The notes under the pieces: model-generated
What the model was told of the DNA's origin: nothing
Databases searched by the model: none
Seen by the model: only the letters and a program-made list of their open reading frames with translations
Translations under genes and position numbers: made by a program
Part shown: positions 25,657 through 34,244 of the stretch, in pieces
Layout of the letters: every line of letters begins with the position of its first letter
Position numbering within the stretch: position 1 is the first letter of the stretch
DNA from: Brockia lithotrophica
GTDB taxonomy: Bacteria > Bacillota > Bacilli > Thermicanales > DSM-22653
NCBI GenBank assembly: GCA_003050565.1
Contig: PEBW01000001.1
Span: 62,001-126,000 of the forward strand
DNA length: 64,000 bases
Reading direction: 5' to 3'

Positions 25657-25720
25657 CGGACCGCCAACCGGCATCATTCTAGCAGGTTTTCTGCCCGGCC
25701 ACCACACGGGTCGACAGCCG

Positions 25721-26671
25721 TCACTGCTTCTTCACGTTTCCGTCCACGTCCCGCTCGACCTTCATGTCCTTCGTGGGAATGTAGCCCTGTTTCTCCACGA
25801 TTCCCCCGGGACCTTGGACTTCCGGATCCGTCATGATGTAGTCGAGGAAGGCCTTCACGACGCCCGTCGGCTGACCCTTCGTGTACATGTGCTCGTAGGC
25901 CCAGATCGGGTACTTGTTGTCGACGACGTTTTCCTTCGTCGGAGCGACGCCGTCGATCTTGAGGGCGACGATATTCGTGTCTTCGGGCTTCACGTAGCTC
26001 GTGGCGAGGTAGCCGATGGCTCCCGGCGTGGACGCGATCTTCTCCTTGATCTCGCCGCTGGAGTCCGTCTGGATTTCCGCCTTTTCTTCCTCGCCGCCCA
26101 AGGCGTACTTCTTAAAGGTTGCCCGCGTTCCCGAACCCTCCGGGCGCCCGATTACGGTGATTTTGAGATCCTTCCCACCGACTTCCTTCCAGTTGGTGAT
26201 CTTACCCGTGAAGATGTCCACGAGCTGCTGCTTCGACAGGGTGTCGACGCCCGCCTCCTTGTTCGCCACGGCGGCCATCACGACGACGGCCACCTTGTGG
26301 TCGACGAGGTCGTTGCACTTCCCTTGCTCTTTGAGCTCCTTCTTCTCCTCGCAGAAGATGTCGGAGTTCCCGATGTCGAAGGCGCCCTCGATCACCTTGG
26401 AAAGGCCCGTACCGCTTCCCCCGCCCTGTACGGTGATCTTGACGTTCGGGTGCTTCTTCATGAAGGCTTCCGCCGCCGCCTGGACGAGCGGCTGAAGGGC
26501 CGTGGCCCCGCCCGCCGTGATGCTCCCGCTCAGCTCGTCCTTCTTGGGTTCCTGCTGGTTCTGACCCGTCTTCGCCGGCTCCTGTGCCGTATTCTGCCCG
26601 CCGCAACCCGCCAGCCCAGCGCCGAAGAGGAGGACGACCGCCAGGAGAAGTACCGCGATGCGCTTGGACAT
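25721..26671 (-). CDS. pstS: Phosphate-binding lipoprotein PstS
   Basis: Extracellular phosphate-binding component of the Pst importer. The 316-residue product has a signal peptide with lipobox GLAGC and lipid-anchored C23, a short Gln/Pro/Lys linker (24-45), then the PBP domain with phosphate-contacting blocks ITAGGATALQPLV, QGGGSGTGLSKV and GRPEGSGTRATF. First gene of pstSCAB, under a Pho box at 26777-26815 and expected to be induced on phosphate limitation through PhoP. Confidence 0.96.
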   Translation of the reverse strand: MSKRIAVLLLAVVLLFGAGLAGCGGQNTAQEPAKTGQNQQEPKKDELSGSITAGGATALQPLVQAAAEAFMKKHPNVKITVQGGGSGTGLSKVIEGAFDIGNSDIFCEEKKELKEQGKCNDLVDHKVAVVVMAAVANKEAGVDTLSKQQLVDIFTGKITNWKEVGGKDLKITVIGRPEGSGTRATFKKYALGGEEEKAEIQTDSSGEIKEKIASTPGAIGYLATSYVKPEDTNIVALKIDGVAPTKENVVDNKYPIWAYEHMYTKGQPTGVVKAFLDYIMTDPEVQGPGGIVEKQGYIPTKDMKVERDVDGNVKKQ

Positions 26672-26749
26672 CCGACCTACGACCTCCTTGGATCTCGGGC
26701 CTTCGGACCCCCGTGTTCACCTCGGCCTGTCCTCGAGGCTCCGACACTA

Positions 26750-26815
26750 ACTATACAGGATTCCTTTTCCCCGCGAAGTAAATTTTGCGTAAAAGAAATG
26801 TAAAGTAAATGTAAA
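26750..26815 (-). promoter_or_regulatory. PhoP box and promoter of the pst operon
   Basis: Read on the minus strand, four hexamers spaced exactly 11 bases apart: TTTACA (26810-26815), TTTACA (26799-26804), TTTACG (26788-26793), TTTACT (26777-26782). This is the Bacillus PhoP tandem box (TTHACA with 5-base spacers). A -10 TATAGT follows at 26750-26755, 21 bases after the last repeat, the geometry of PhoP-activated promoters lacking a good -35. The stretch is conspicuously AT-rich. Confidence 0.88.
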
Positions 26816-26836
26816 GGCGCCCATCCCTCTCCATGC

Positions 26837-26863
26837 AAAACGGCCGGCGAAGTTCGCCGGCCG
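26837..26863 (-). terminator. Terminator after gapB
   Basis: Eleven-base inverted arms CGGCCGGCGAA/TTCGCCGGCCG (26841-26851, 26853-26863); on the minus strand the stem is followed by TTTTG. It lies 113 bases after the gapB stop and just upstream of the Pho box. Confidence 0.75.
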
Positions 26864-26975
26864 TTTCGGAGAGGAGAAGCCTCCCGCCTCGTTTTCGGGA
26901 TCGCTTCCGGGAAAGGCGGTCCCGTAAGGAATCCACTCTTAGGCGAAGAAAGCGCCCCTCGGGCACGTTCGCCCT

Positions 26976-28034
26976 TTACACGCCGGCTTCTTCCGGGAGC
27001 CCGACGCTTCCCTTCGACCGCGCGTACTCGGCGTCCCGAGCCGCGATGTACGACACGAGGTCGACGACGCGCGCCGAGTAGCCCCACTCGTTGTCGTACC
27101 AGGACATCACCTTGGCGGTGCGGCCAAAGGCGAGCGTGGACAGGCCGTCTACGATGCTCGAACGCTCTTCTCCGTTGAAGTCCGAAGAAACGAGCGGTTC
27201 TTCCGTGTAGCCCAAAATTCCCCGCAAGGGACCTTCCTCGGCCGCCGCACGCAGAGCGGCGTTCACCTCTTCCTTCGTCACCTCGCGTTCGAGGACGACG
27301 AAGAGGTCGATGAGGGACACGTTGGGTACGGGAACGCGCACCGCCATCCCCGTGAGCTTGCCGTCGAGCGCCGGAATGACCTTGCCGATCGCCTTTGCCG
27401 CGCCCGTCGTCGTAGGAACCATTGCCAAAGCCGCGCCTCGCGCCCGCCGCAGGTCCTTGGGGTGGGGGTTGTCGAGGAGCCTCTGGTCGGACGTGTACGC
27501 ATGAACGGTGGTCATGATCCCCTGCTCGATGCCGAAAGCCTCGTGGAGCACCTTGGCCACCGGAGCCAGGCCATTCGTCGTGCACGAGGCGTTGGAAATG
27601 ATCCGGTGCTTCTCCGGATCGTACGTCTCGTGGTTTACCCCGATCACGAGGGTCGCATCTTCACCCTTTGCCGGGGCCGTGATCACCACGCGCTTTGCCC
27701 CGGCCCGGAGGTGTTTTTCCGCGCCTTCCCGGTCCGTAAACGCCCCCGTGGCTTCCACGACGACGTCGACGCCCAATTCCCCCCACGGGAGGCGCTCGGG
27801 ATCGCGGTCGCCGAGCTTCCGGATCGCGCGCCCGGCTACGTGGAGGATATCCCCCTCTACACGGATCTCCTCGGAAAAGCGCCCGTGCACGGTGTCGTAC
27901 TTCACGAGGTGCGCTATCGTCTCCGGCGGATACGAGGCGTTCACCGCGACGACGTCGAGATCCGTGTGCGTGAGCATCCGCCTGAGCACCAGCCGACCGA
28001 TCCGTCCCATGCCGTTGATGGCAACCCGTACCAT
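26976..28034 (-). CDS. gapB: Glyceraldehyde-3-phosphate dehydrogenase, GapB type
   Basis: Cytoplasmic dehydrogenase interconverting glyceraldehyde-3-phosphate and 1,3-bisphosphoglycerate. The 352-residue product has the dinucleotide fold VAINGMGRIGR (4-14), the active site SNASCTTN with C151 and the C-terminal SWYDNEWGYS. The segment after the second strand reads VNASYPPETIAHLVKYD (31-47); Asn in place of the NAD-selecting Asp and similarity to Bacillus GapB suggest an NADP-preferring gluconeogenic enzyme. Its location next to the coaE-mutM-polA group is the Bacillus gapB position, but speD, which follows it there, is absent. Confidence 0.93.
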   Translation of the reverse strand: MVRVAINGMGRIGRLVLRRMLTHTDLDVVAVNASYPPETIAHLVKYDTVHGRFSEEIRVEGDILHVAGRAIRKLGDRDPERLPWGELGVDVVVEATGAFTDREGAEKHLRAGAKRVVITAPAKGEDATLVIGVNHETYDPEKHRIISNASCTTNGLAPVAKVLHEAFGIEQGIMTTVHAYTSDQRLLDNPHPKDLRRARGAALAMVPTTTGAAKAIGKVIPALDGKLTGMAVRVPVPNVSLIDLFVVLEREVTKEEVNAALRAAAEEGPLRGILGYTEEPLVSSDFNGEERSSIVDGLSTLAFGRTAKVMSWYDNEWGYSARVVDLVSYIAARDAEYARSKGSVGLPEEAGV

Positions 28035-28079
28035 GACCCGACCTCCCGCACGATATTTGTCGGCAGAATGCCCACCTCT

Positions 28080-28108
28080 ATTCTACATCCGTATGTCACA
28101 TTTCTCAA
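28080..28108 (-). promoter_or_regulatory. gapB promoter with CcpN-like operator
   Basis: Minus strand: TTGAGA (28103-28108), 17-base spacer, TAGAAT (28080-28085), the best promoter match in the window. Inside the spacer, TGTGACATACG (28090-28100) matches 10 of 11 positions of the CcpN consensus TRTGHYATAYW as I remember it. CcpN represses gapB during growth on sugars in Bacillus, so the site would make this the gluconeogenic gene. Confidence 0.65.
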
Positions 28109-28205
28109 GCAGGATGCCCGTATCGGACTTGCGGGGGTAGAAGGAACCTTCTGCTGTTTTCAAACATGAAGATAATATTAGGAGTTATGCGACTATTAAT
28201 TGCAC

Positions 28206-28245
28206 GGAGGGAGCCCTCACCGCTCTCCATCCAAAGGCTCCCTCC
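28206..28245. repeat. Inverted repeat at the 3' end of the transglycosylase gene
   Basis: Ten-base arms GGAGGGAGCC (28206-28215) and GGCTCCCTCC (28236-28245), overlapping the stop codon of the lytic transglycosylase gene. No T run follows on the minus strand (GTGCAATTAATAG). Probably a transcript 3'-end hairpin without a U tract. It borders an AT-rich stretch that extends to the gapB promoter. Confidence 0.5.
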
Positions 28246-28858
28246 CGGCGCCCAGGCCCGAGGAGAGCTCGTGGGGCAACCCCCGAGAGTCCGTGCCAGA
28301 AAATACGCCCCACGCGGCGTAGCCGCGGTAGAGGAACTTCGCGCGTGCCACGAAGTGCCGTGTCTCTCCGATGAGGGCCTTTTTCGGGGAAGCCCTCGAT
28401 CCGGAAGATCTGCGGAGTTCCTCCCAGCGGTCGACGCGCCCGGGTCCCGCGTTGTAGGCCATGAGGGCGAGGTCGAGGTCCCCCTCATAGCGATCGAGGA
28501 GGTACCTCAGGTACAACGCACCGAAAAAAAGGTTCGTCTCGGGATTCTCGAGGTCGGAAGGGGTTGGGGCGGGAATCCCGTGCCTCGACGCGACATCGCG
28601 CGCGGTCTCCTCCATGATCTGCATGAGTCCGATGGCTCCGCGTTCGGAGCGACGTTCCGGCCGAAACCGGCTTTCGGCGGCGGCGACGGCCGCGACGAGG
28701 GCAGGGTCCACGCGAGACGCGTAGGCGGCGCGTACGATTTCTTCGCGGTAGGGAAGGGGGTACACGACCTCGCGGCAGGTCGTCGTGCGAAGAACGCCGG
28801 CGAGAAAGACCAGTCCGATTCCCGAGAGGAGGAACGTCCACACCTCGCGCACGCGCAC
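28217..28858 (-). CDS. Lytic transglycosylase (SLT domain)
   Basis: A 213-residue membrane-anchored peptidoglycan lyase. The N-terminal helix (about 7-24, WTFLLSGIGLVFLAGVL) is followed by a short linker and a Slt70-type catalytic domain (about 45-180) with catalytic Glu62 in AAESRFRPE, then GAIGLMQIM, LALMAYNAGPGRV and ETRHFV. It cleaves glycan strands with formation of 1,6-anhydro-muramic acid, usually for wall remodelling or spore germination. It lies between coaE and gapB, where Bacillus has no such gene. Confidence 0.9.
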   Translation of the reverse strand: MRVREVWTFLLSGIGLVFLAGVLRTTTCREVVYPLPYREEIVRAAYASRVDPALVAAVAAAESRFRPERRSERGAIGLMQIMEETARDVASRHGIPAPTPSDLENPETNLFFGALYLRYLLDRYEGDLDLALMAYNAGPGRVDRWEELRRSSGSRASPKKALIGETRHFVARAKFLYRGYAAWGVFSGTDSRGLPHELSSGLGAGREPLDGER

Positions 28859-28981
28859 CCGGCTACCCCCCTAGCGTTTTTCCCTCAAGCACGTGACGAC
28901 GGAGCCCAAAGCCGAACGCGACCTCGCAAGCCGAACGAAGGGGCCAGATTCCCCGGCGGGAACGCCCCGCTTTTGTCCGCC

Positions 28982-29590
28982 TCACGCGGTGCGGCGGCGC
29001 AGGGCGGAAACGAAGGCGTCGACCTGGCGGACGAGGTCCTCGAGCGTTCCCCCGTTTTCGAAAAACACGTGGGCTCGGGCGATGCGCTCCTCGGGCGAAA
29101 GCTGCGCGCGAATCCTCGCACGAGCCTCTTCCTCGACGAGGCCGTCGCGCGCCAGGAGCCGCCGAAGCTGAACTTCCCGGGGAACCTCCACGGTGGCGAT
29201 CCAATCGAAATCCGATTCCCACGCGGCTTCAAAGAGAAGGGGGACGAGGACTACGGCGGCGGGAGGGGGAGGGGACGCGCGTCCGAGCGCTTCAAGCCGC
29301 GCGCGGATCCGACGGCGAATCTCCGGATGGAGGAGGCCTTCGAGGGCGCGACGTGCGGCGTCGTCGGAAAAGACGAGCGCACCGAGGCGGCGACGATCGA
29401 CGGTCCCGTCGGGAAGGAGGATCTCGGGACCGAAGCGACGGACGACGGATTCGAGGAGGGGTTCTCCGGGGCGGAGGACCTCCCTGGCGACGACGTCCGC
29501 ATCCAGAACGGGAAACCCGCGTTCCGCGAGGATTCGTCCCACGGTGCTCTTTCCTGCGGCGATCCCCCCCGTAAGGGCGACGCGCAGCAC
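28982..29590 (-). CDS. coaE: Dephospho-CoA kinase
   Basis: Last enzyme of coenzyme A synthesis, phosphorylating dephospho-CoA. The 202-residue product has the P-loop LTGGIAAGKST (6-16), the DADVVAREVL motif and the lid region RVPREVQLRRLLARDGL-like segment (EVPREVQLRRLLARDGLVEE). Start GTG at 29590 with AAAGGGGG upstream; it begins 4 bases after the mutM stop, so polA-mutM-coaE form one transcription unit. The Bacillus ytaF gene usually between mutM and coaE is missing. Confidence 0.95.
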   Translation of the reverse strand: MLRVALTGGIAAGKSTVGRILAERGFPVLDADVVAREVLRPGEPLLESVVRRFGPEILLPDGTVDRRRLGALVFSDDAARRALEGLLHPEIRRRIRARLEALGRASPPPPAAVVLVPLLFEAAWESDFDWIATVEVPREVQLRRLLARDGLVEEEARARIRAQLSPEERIARAHVFFENGGTLEDLVRQVDAFVSALRRRTA

Positions 29591-29594
29591 AAAA

Positions 29595-30482
29595 TCACCC
29601 CCTTTCCGGCGTACCGGGAGCAACTTCCGAAGGAGAGGAAGGGGGCTGACAGACGGGACAGACGTGCGTGCCGCGGCCGCCCACGCGCAGCTTGCGGATG
29701 GGCGTGCCGCACACGGGGCACGGGAAGCCTTCCCGACCGTAGACGCTCAGCTGGAGCTGGAACTTACCCGCCTCTTCTAAAGCGTGGTAGGAACGGACGG
29801 AAGCCCCGCCGGAGGCGAGGCCGTCGGCGAGGACCTCGCGAATGGCCGTCCACAGGCGGACGACTTCCTCCGGGGTGAGGCTTCCGGCCGTCCGAAGCGG
29901 GTGGAGGCGGGCGCGAAAGAGGGCCTCGTCGGCGTAGATGTTCCCGAGACCCGACACCACGTCCTGGGAAAGGAGGGCGGATTTGAGCGGACGCCGGCCC
30001 ACGTGGGCGAGGCGCTCCCCCAGAACCCTCGGCGTAAAGTCGGGGGCAAGGGGTTCCGGGCCGAGCTTTCGAAGCGGCGGAAAGGAGGAGAGCTCGTCCG
30101 CGCGCAGGAGGTCGAAAGTCCCGAATTTGCGGACGTCGTCGTACGCGAGGACGCGCCCGTCGGCAAAGAAAAGGGCGAGGTGGGTGTGCTTCCCCCAAAG
30201 GTCTTGGTTCGTAGCTTCTCGGTAACGACCTTCCATGCGAAGGTGCGAGACGAGGACGAGTTCGTCCTCGGGAGCTTCTCCCGCCCAGCGAAAGAGGAGG
30301 TACTTTCCCCGACGGCCCACGCCTACGAGCGTCCGGCCGACGAGGGCGGAGGCGAAACTTTCGCGACCGTCGGGACGGCGAAGGAGGCGGTGACAGCGGA
30401 CTTCTAGGCCTACGAGGCGCGCTCCGCGAAACCGTTCGTCCAGAACCCGGCGGATCGTCTCGACTTCCGGAAGCTCGGGCAC
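29595..30482 (-). CDS. mutM: Formamidopyrimidine-DNA glycosylase (Fpg)
   Basis: Base-excision repair glycosylase/AP lyase removing 8-oxoguanine and formamidopyrimidines. The start must be the GTG at 30482, because the mature enzyme needs Pro2 as the nucleophile: it yields PELPEVETIRR, with GGAGGTGG 5 bases upstream. The longer frame (MEPVPELP) would bury the proline. The 295-residue product has the helix-two-turn-helix region and the C-terminal zinc finger CPVCGTPI...HVCPVC, followed by a Pro/Ser tail of about 18 residues. Confidence 0.96.
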   Translation of the reverse strand: MPELPEVETIRRVLDERFRGARLVGLEVRCHRLLRRPDGRESFASALVGRTLVGVGRRGKYLLFRWAGEAPEDELVLVSHLRMEGRYREATNQDLWGKHTHLALFFADGRVLAYDDVRKFGTFDLLRADELSSFPPLRKLGPEPLAPDFTPRVLGERLAHVGRRPLKSALLSQDVVSGLGNIYADEALFRARLHPLRTAGSLTPEEVVRLWTAIREVLADGLASGGASVRSYHALEEAGKFQLQLSVYGREGFPCPVCGTPIRKLRVGGRGTHVCPVCQPPSSPSEVAPGTPERG

Positions 30483-30521
30483 GGGTTCCACCTCCCCTGC
30501 GCGTCCGGCGCGGGACGCACC

Positions 30522-33419
30522 CTAGGCTTTGGCTTCGAACCAGCTCGCCCCCGCATGGATGTCCACCTTGAGGGGCACGGCGAGGTCTGCGGCTCCCTCC
30601 ATGGCATCCCGCACGAGGTCGACGAGGCGGGGTTCCTCGACCGCAGGAAATTCGAAGACGAGCTCGTCGTGTACCTGGAGGAGCAGGCGTGCGCGCAGCC
30701 CCTCGGCCGCAAGTCGCTCGTCCACGCGAAGCATCGCTCGCTTGATGATGTCCGCGGCGGTCCCCTGGATCGGGGTGTTCATCGCCGTCCGTTCCGCAAA
30801 GCTTCGACGTGAGAAATTCCGGTCGCGAATTTCCGGGAGGTAGCGCCTGCGCCCGAAGAGCGTCGTCACGTATCCGTCGCGGCGCGCCCGCTCGACGGCT
30901 TCATCCAGGTACCGCTTCACCCCGGGATAGGCGGCGAAGTACCGCTCGATGAACGCCGCCGCCTCCTTACGGGGGATGCCCAGCTGCTGCGAGAGCCCGT
31001 AATCGCTGATTCCGTAGATGATCCCGAAGTTCACCGTCTTCGCCGCCCGACGCATCTCCGGCGTGACCTGGTCTTCCGAAACGCCGAAGAGGTCCATGGC
31101 CGTACGTCGGTGGATGTCCTGGTCGTGGTGAAAAGCCTCGAGGAGCGCGGGATCGCGGGAAAAGTGAGCGAGCACCCGAAGTTCGATCTGCGAGTAATCC
31201 GCGGAAAGGATCTTCCAACCGGGCTCCGAGGGTACGAAGGCGAGGCGCAACCGTCGGCCTTCCTCGAGGCGGATGGGGATGTTTTGCAGGTTGGGTTCGT
31301 TAGAGGACAGTCGTCCCGTCGCGGTTTGGGCCTGGTTGAAGGTCGTGTGCACCTTTCCGTCGGGGCCGATCTCCGCGAGGAGGCCGTCCACGTACGTGCT
31401 CTGGAGCTTCATGAGGACGCGGTAGTCGAGGAGCTTGGGGACCACTTCGTGGGCGCCCGCGAGCTTCTCCAGCGTCTCCGCGTCGGTGGAGTACCCCGTC
31501 TTCGTCTTCTTCACGGGGGGAAGGCCGAGCTTTTGAAAGAGAACGTCGGCAAGCTGCTTGGGGGAATTCAGGTTAAAGCGCACTCCGGCGAGGGCGTAGA
31601 TCTCCTCTTCGAGCTCCGCGAGGCGCCTACCGAACTCCTCCTTCAGGCGGAGGAGGACGTCGCGGTCCACGCGCACGCCCACGTGCTCCATGCGGGCGAG
31701 GACCGCAGAAAGCGGAACTTCGAGGTCGCGGTAGAGGGCGAGGAGCCCCTTTTCCTCGAGTTCGGAGCGCAGGTGCGGCGTGGCGCGGTAAAGGCCGTAA
31801 GCGAGAGCTCCGAGAAAGTGTCCCTCGTCCGTCCAGGGCGGCCGGCGGAACTTCGCTCCCTTTCCGTACAATTCCTCGTCCGCGGGGACGTCCACCCCGC
31901 CGAAGGCCGAGGCGGCGAGCTGCGGGGGGTACGCGTCGCGCGTCGGGTCGAGGAGGTACATGGCGAGGAGGTGGTCGTCGAGCGTGCCGCGAAGGACGTC
32001 TCCCCAGGCGCCCAAGGCGAACCGGTGTGCCCCCTTGAGGTCGTAGGTCGCTTTGGAGACGGCGGGATCGGCGAGGAAGGCGCGAAATTCCGGAGCCTCG
32101 GCGACGCGCGGAAGGAGTTCGGGAGAAACCACCCAGGACCCGCGCTCGTCGGCGTAGGCGAGGGCGTACGGGCGCCGCTTTCCTCCCGCAGGGGGATCCC
32201 AGGCGAGGAAGAACGTCCCGCCCGACCGAAGGGTCTCGAGGAAGCTGCGCACCTCGGAATCTCCCACCCACGTGAGGGGCACCTCACGCCAAGAAACGAG
32301 ACGCTCCCAAGTCACGGCCCCGAGAATGGGGTCGGCGAAGGAAGGGGCCGCTTCGGCGGTCGGACCTCCGTCGGACGGCCCCGCCCCGGTCTCGGTGACC
32401 GCGTCTCCCGGAGTTTCGTCGCCTGCGGGCGACGGCGTCCCGGCGTCCCACAGTTCCCCCTGTACGGCTTGGCCCACGCCGGAAGGAACCCCTTCCGCCC
32501 ACGACGACCCAAAGCCGCCGCGAGGACCTCCCCTCTCCTCTTCCCTACCGGCGACGCGCGCGAGGGCGGGAAGGCGTTGAAGGAGGGACTGAAAGGCGTA
32601 CTCCCGGAGGAAGGATCTCACGGCGGCAGGGGAAAACCCGGGATAGCGGAGATCTTCGAGGTTCAGGTTTAGCTCGAGATCGCGGCGGATCGTCGCGAGG
32701 TTGCGGCTCAAAAAGGCCTGCTCCCGGTGGGCGGAGAGCTTCTCGCGCAATTTGGGGGAAAGCTCTTCGAGGTGGGCGTACACCCCTTCGAGCGTCGTGT
32801 ACGCGGCGAGGAGCTTGCGCGCCGTCTTGTCGCCGATGCCCGGGACGCCGGGGATGTTGTCCGACGCGTCGCCCGCGAGTCCTTTGTAATCCGGTAAAGA
32901 CGCCGGGGGAAACCCGTACTCCTCGCGGAAACGCGCCTCGTCGTACCACTCGATCTCCGTTACGCCCTTCCGCGTGAGACCCACGCGCACCGAGGGTTCG
33001 AGGAGCTGAAGGAGGTCGCGGTCGGACGAGAGGATGTCTGCGTCCAAGGAGCGGGTGCGCGCCTCCCTCGCCAGGGTCCCGATCACGTCGTCCGCCTCGA
33101 ATCCGGGAAGCTCGAGCCAGCGAATTCCAAAGGCGTCCAAGAGTTCCCGCAGGGTGGCGAGTTGCTCCTTGAACTCCTCCGGAGCCCGCTCGCGCGTGGC
33201 CTTGTACGCCTCGTAGGCCTCCTGGCGGAAGACGGGAACGCCCGCGTCGAAGGCGACGGCAAGGAAGTCGGGCTTCCCTCGTTCGAGGAGGTGGAAGAGC
33301 ATGAGGGAGAACCCGTAGGGAACCTGGGTATAGCGTCCCTTCCGGTCCGTCAGAGGAGGTAAGGCGTAAAAGGCGCGAAAGGCGATGCTGTTTCCGTCGA
33401 TGAGGACGAGCCTGGCCAT
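30522..33419 (-). CDS. polA: DNA polymerase I
   Basis: Repair and Okazaki-fragment processing polymerase, 965 residues against about 880 in Bacillus. Domains: 5'-3' exonuclease (1-290, FDAGVPVFRQEAY, DNIPGVPGIGDKTA), a Gly/Pro/Ser-rich insert (about 290-355) that explains the extra length, a 3'-5' exonuclease-like domain (about 370-560) and the polymerase (about 570-965; SADYSQIELRVLAH, RRAAKTVNFGIIYG, LLQVHDELVFE). In the exonuclease-like domain the metal ligands seem lost: WDPPAGG replaces the DxE motif and YGLYRAT lacks the Asp of the third motif, so proofreading is probably absent, as in other Bacillales enzymes. Confidence 0.96.
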   Translation of the reverse strand: MARLVLIDGNSIAFRAFYALPPLTDRKGRYTQVPYGFSLMLFHLLERGKPDFLAVAFDAGVPVFRQEAYEAYKATRERAPEEFKEQLATLRELLDAFGIRWLELPGFEADDVIGTLAREARTRSLDADILSSDRDLLQLLEPSVRVGLTRKGVTEIEWYDEARFREEYGFPPASLPDYKGLAGDASDNIPGVPGIGDKTARKLLAAYTTLEGVYAHLEELSPKLREKLSAHREQAFLSRNLATIRRDLELNLNLEDLRYPGFSPAAVRSFLREYAFQSLLQRLPALARVAGREEERGGPRGGFGSSWAEGVPSGVGQAVQGELWDAGTPSPAGDETPGDAVTETGAGPSDGGPTAEAAPSFADPILGAVTWERLVSWREVPLTWVGDSEVRSFLETLRSGGTFFLAWDPPAGGKRRPYALAYADERGSWVVSPELLPRVAEAPEFRAFLADPAVSKATYDLKGAHRFALGAWGDVLRGTLDDHLLAMYLLDPTRDAYPPQLAASAFGGVDVPADEELYGKGAKFRRPPWTDEGHFLGALAYGLYRATPHLRSELEEKGLLALYRDLEVPLSAVLARMEHVGVRVDRDVLLRLKEEFGRRLAELEEEIYALAGVRFNLNSPKQLADVLFQKLGLPPVKKTKTGYSTDAETLEKLAGAHEVVPKLLDYRVLMKLQSTYVDGLLAEIGPDGKVHTTFNQAQTATGRLSSNEPNLQNIPIRLEEGRRLRLAFVPSEPGWKILSADYSQIELRVLAHFSRDPALLEAFHHDQDIHRRTAMDLFGVSEDQVTPEMRRAAKTVNFGIIYGISDYGLSQQLGIPRKEAAAFIERYFAAYPGVKRYLDEAVERARRDGYVTTLFGRRRYLPEIRDRNFSRRSFAERTAMNTPIQGTAADIIKRAMLRVDERLAAEGLRARLLLQVHDELVFEFPAVEEPRLVDLVRDAMEGAADLAVPLKVDIHAGASWFEAKA

Positions 33420-33494
33420 CTCCGCCCCCGCTTTCGTCGAAGTCCCAGTCGCACGTCGTGTGCGGCCTAAAGGCCAAGACAGGTTTGGGCCTCT

Positions 33495-34151
33495 TCACGG
33501 GTTGAGCTCGCGAAACTCTCCCGTCTCGAGGTAGGCGATCCACTCGCAGATGTTCGTCACGTAGTCGCCCACGCGCTCGAGGGACCGGGAGATGAAGAGG
33601 AGCTGGGTGCACGTGTCCAACGAGGTATTCTCCTCGGACATCCGCTGCACGAGTTCGGAAAGGACCTTCTTGTGCAGAGCATCGAGATGATCGTCTTGGG
33701 CGGCGACTTCCAGGGCGCGGTGCGCATCGCGCTCCACGTACGCCTCGATGCTCCCCTGGACCATCGCTTCCGCGAGCGCACCCATCTCCCGCAGTTCTCG
33801 CGGAACGGGCCGGACGAAGGTCGCCTCGTGCATGCGCCGGTATGCCTTGGCGATGCTTGCGGCGTGATCTCCGATCCTCTCGAGGTTGTCGGCGATCTTG
33901 AGAATTGTGATCACGCGCCGGAGGTCACGCCCCACGGGTTGCTGCAGCGCAATCGTCTCGATGGACTCTCCCTCGATCTCGAGCATGAGTCGGTTCACCT
34001 TGTGGTCGGAAGCGACGACGTCTTCGGCAAGCAAGAGGTCTCGCTCTTCTACGGCTTTGAGGGCCTTGTGAATCGCCTCGACGACGAGGCTCGCCATCTG
34101 AAGAAGGCGGCGGTTGAGCAAGTCGAGCTTTTCGTCAAAGGGCGTGCGCAT
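33495..34151 (-). CDS. phoU: Phosphate transport regulator PhoU
   Basis: Two tandem three-helix bundles that link the Pst transporter with the PhoR kinase. The 218-residue product has full PhoU length and the metal-binding repeats DNLERIGDHA (first bundle, about 88-97) and SLERVGDYVTNI (second, about 188-199). It stands between phoR and polA, where Bacillus has no phoU, directly downstream of phoP-phoR. This is the proper PhoU; a diverged PhoU-like protein is at the end of the pst operon. Confidence 0.96.
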   Translation of the reverse strand: MRTPFDEKLDLLNRRLLQMASLVVEAIHKALKAVEERDLLLAEDVVASDHKVNRLMLEIEGESIETIALQQPVGRDLRRVITILKIADNLERIGDHAASIAKAYRRMHEATFVRPVPRELREMGALAEAMVQGSIEAYVERDAHRALEVAAQDDHLDALHKKVLSELVQRMSEENTSLDTCTQLLFISRSLERVGDYVTNICEWIAYLETGEFRELNP

Positions 34152-34244
34152 CCGGCACCCTCCTTTCTTGCGGGGAAGATGATCGTCGAACGGGCCGGAA
34201 ACCGCCGGACGAGGGAAACGTCCGGCACGGCGGATACGCGCGAA

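Noticed and set aside
21280-26671. pst operon acquired by recent horizontal transfer
   Set aside because: Codon and base use look like the neighbours, and the Pho box matches the native PhoP system; only gene order differs from Bacillus.
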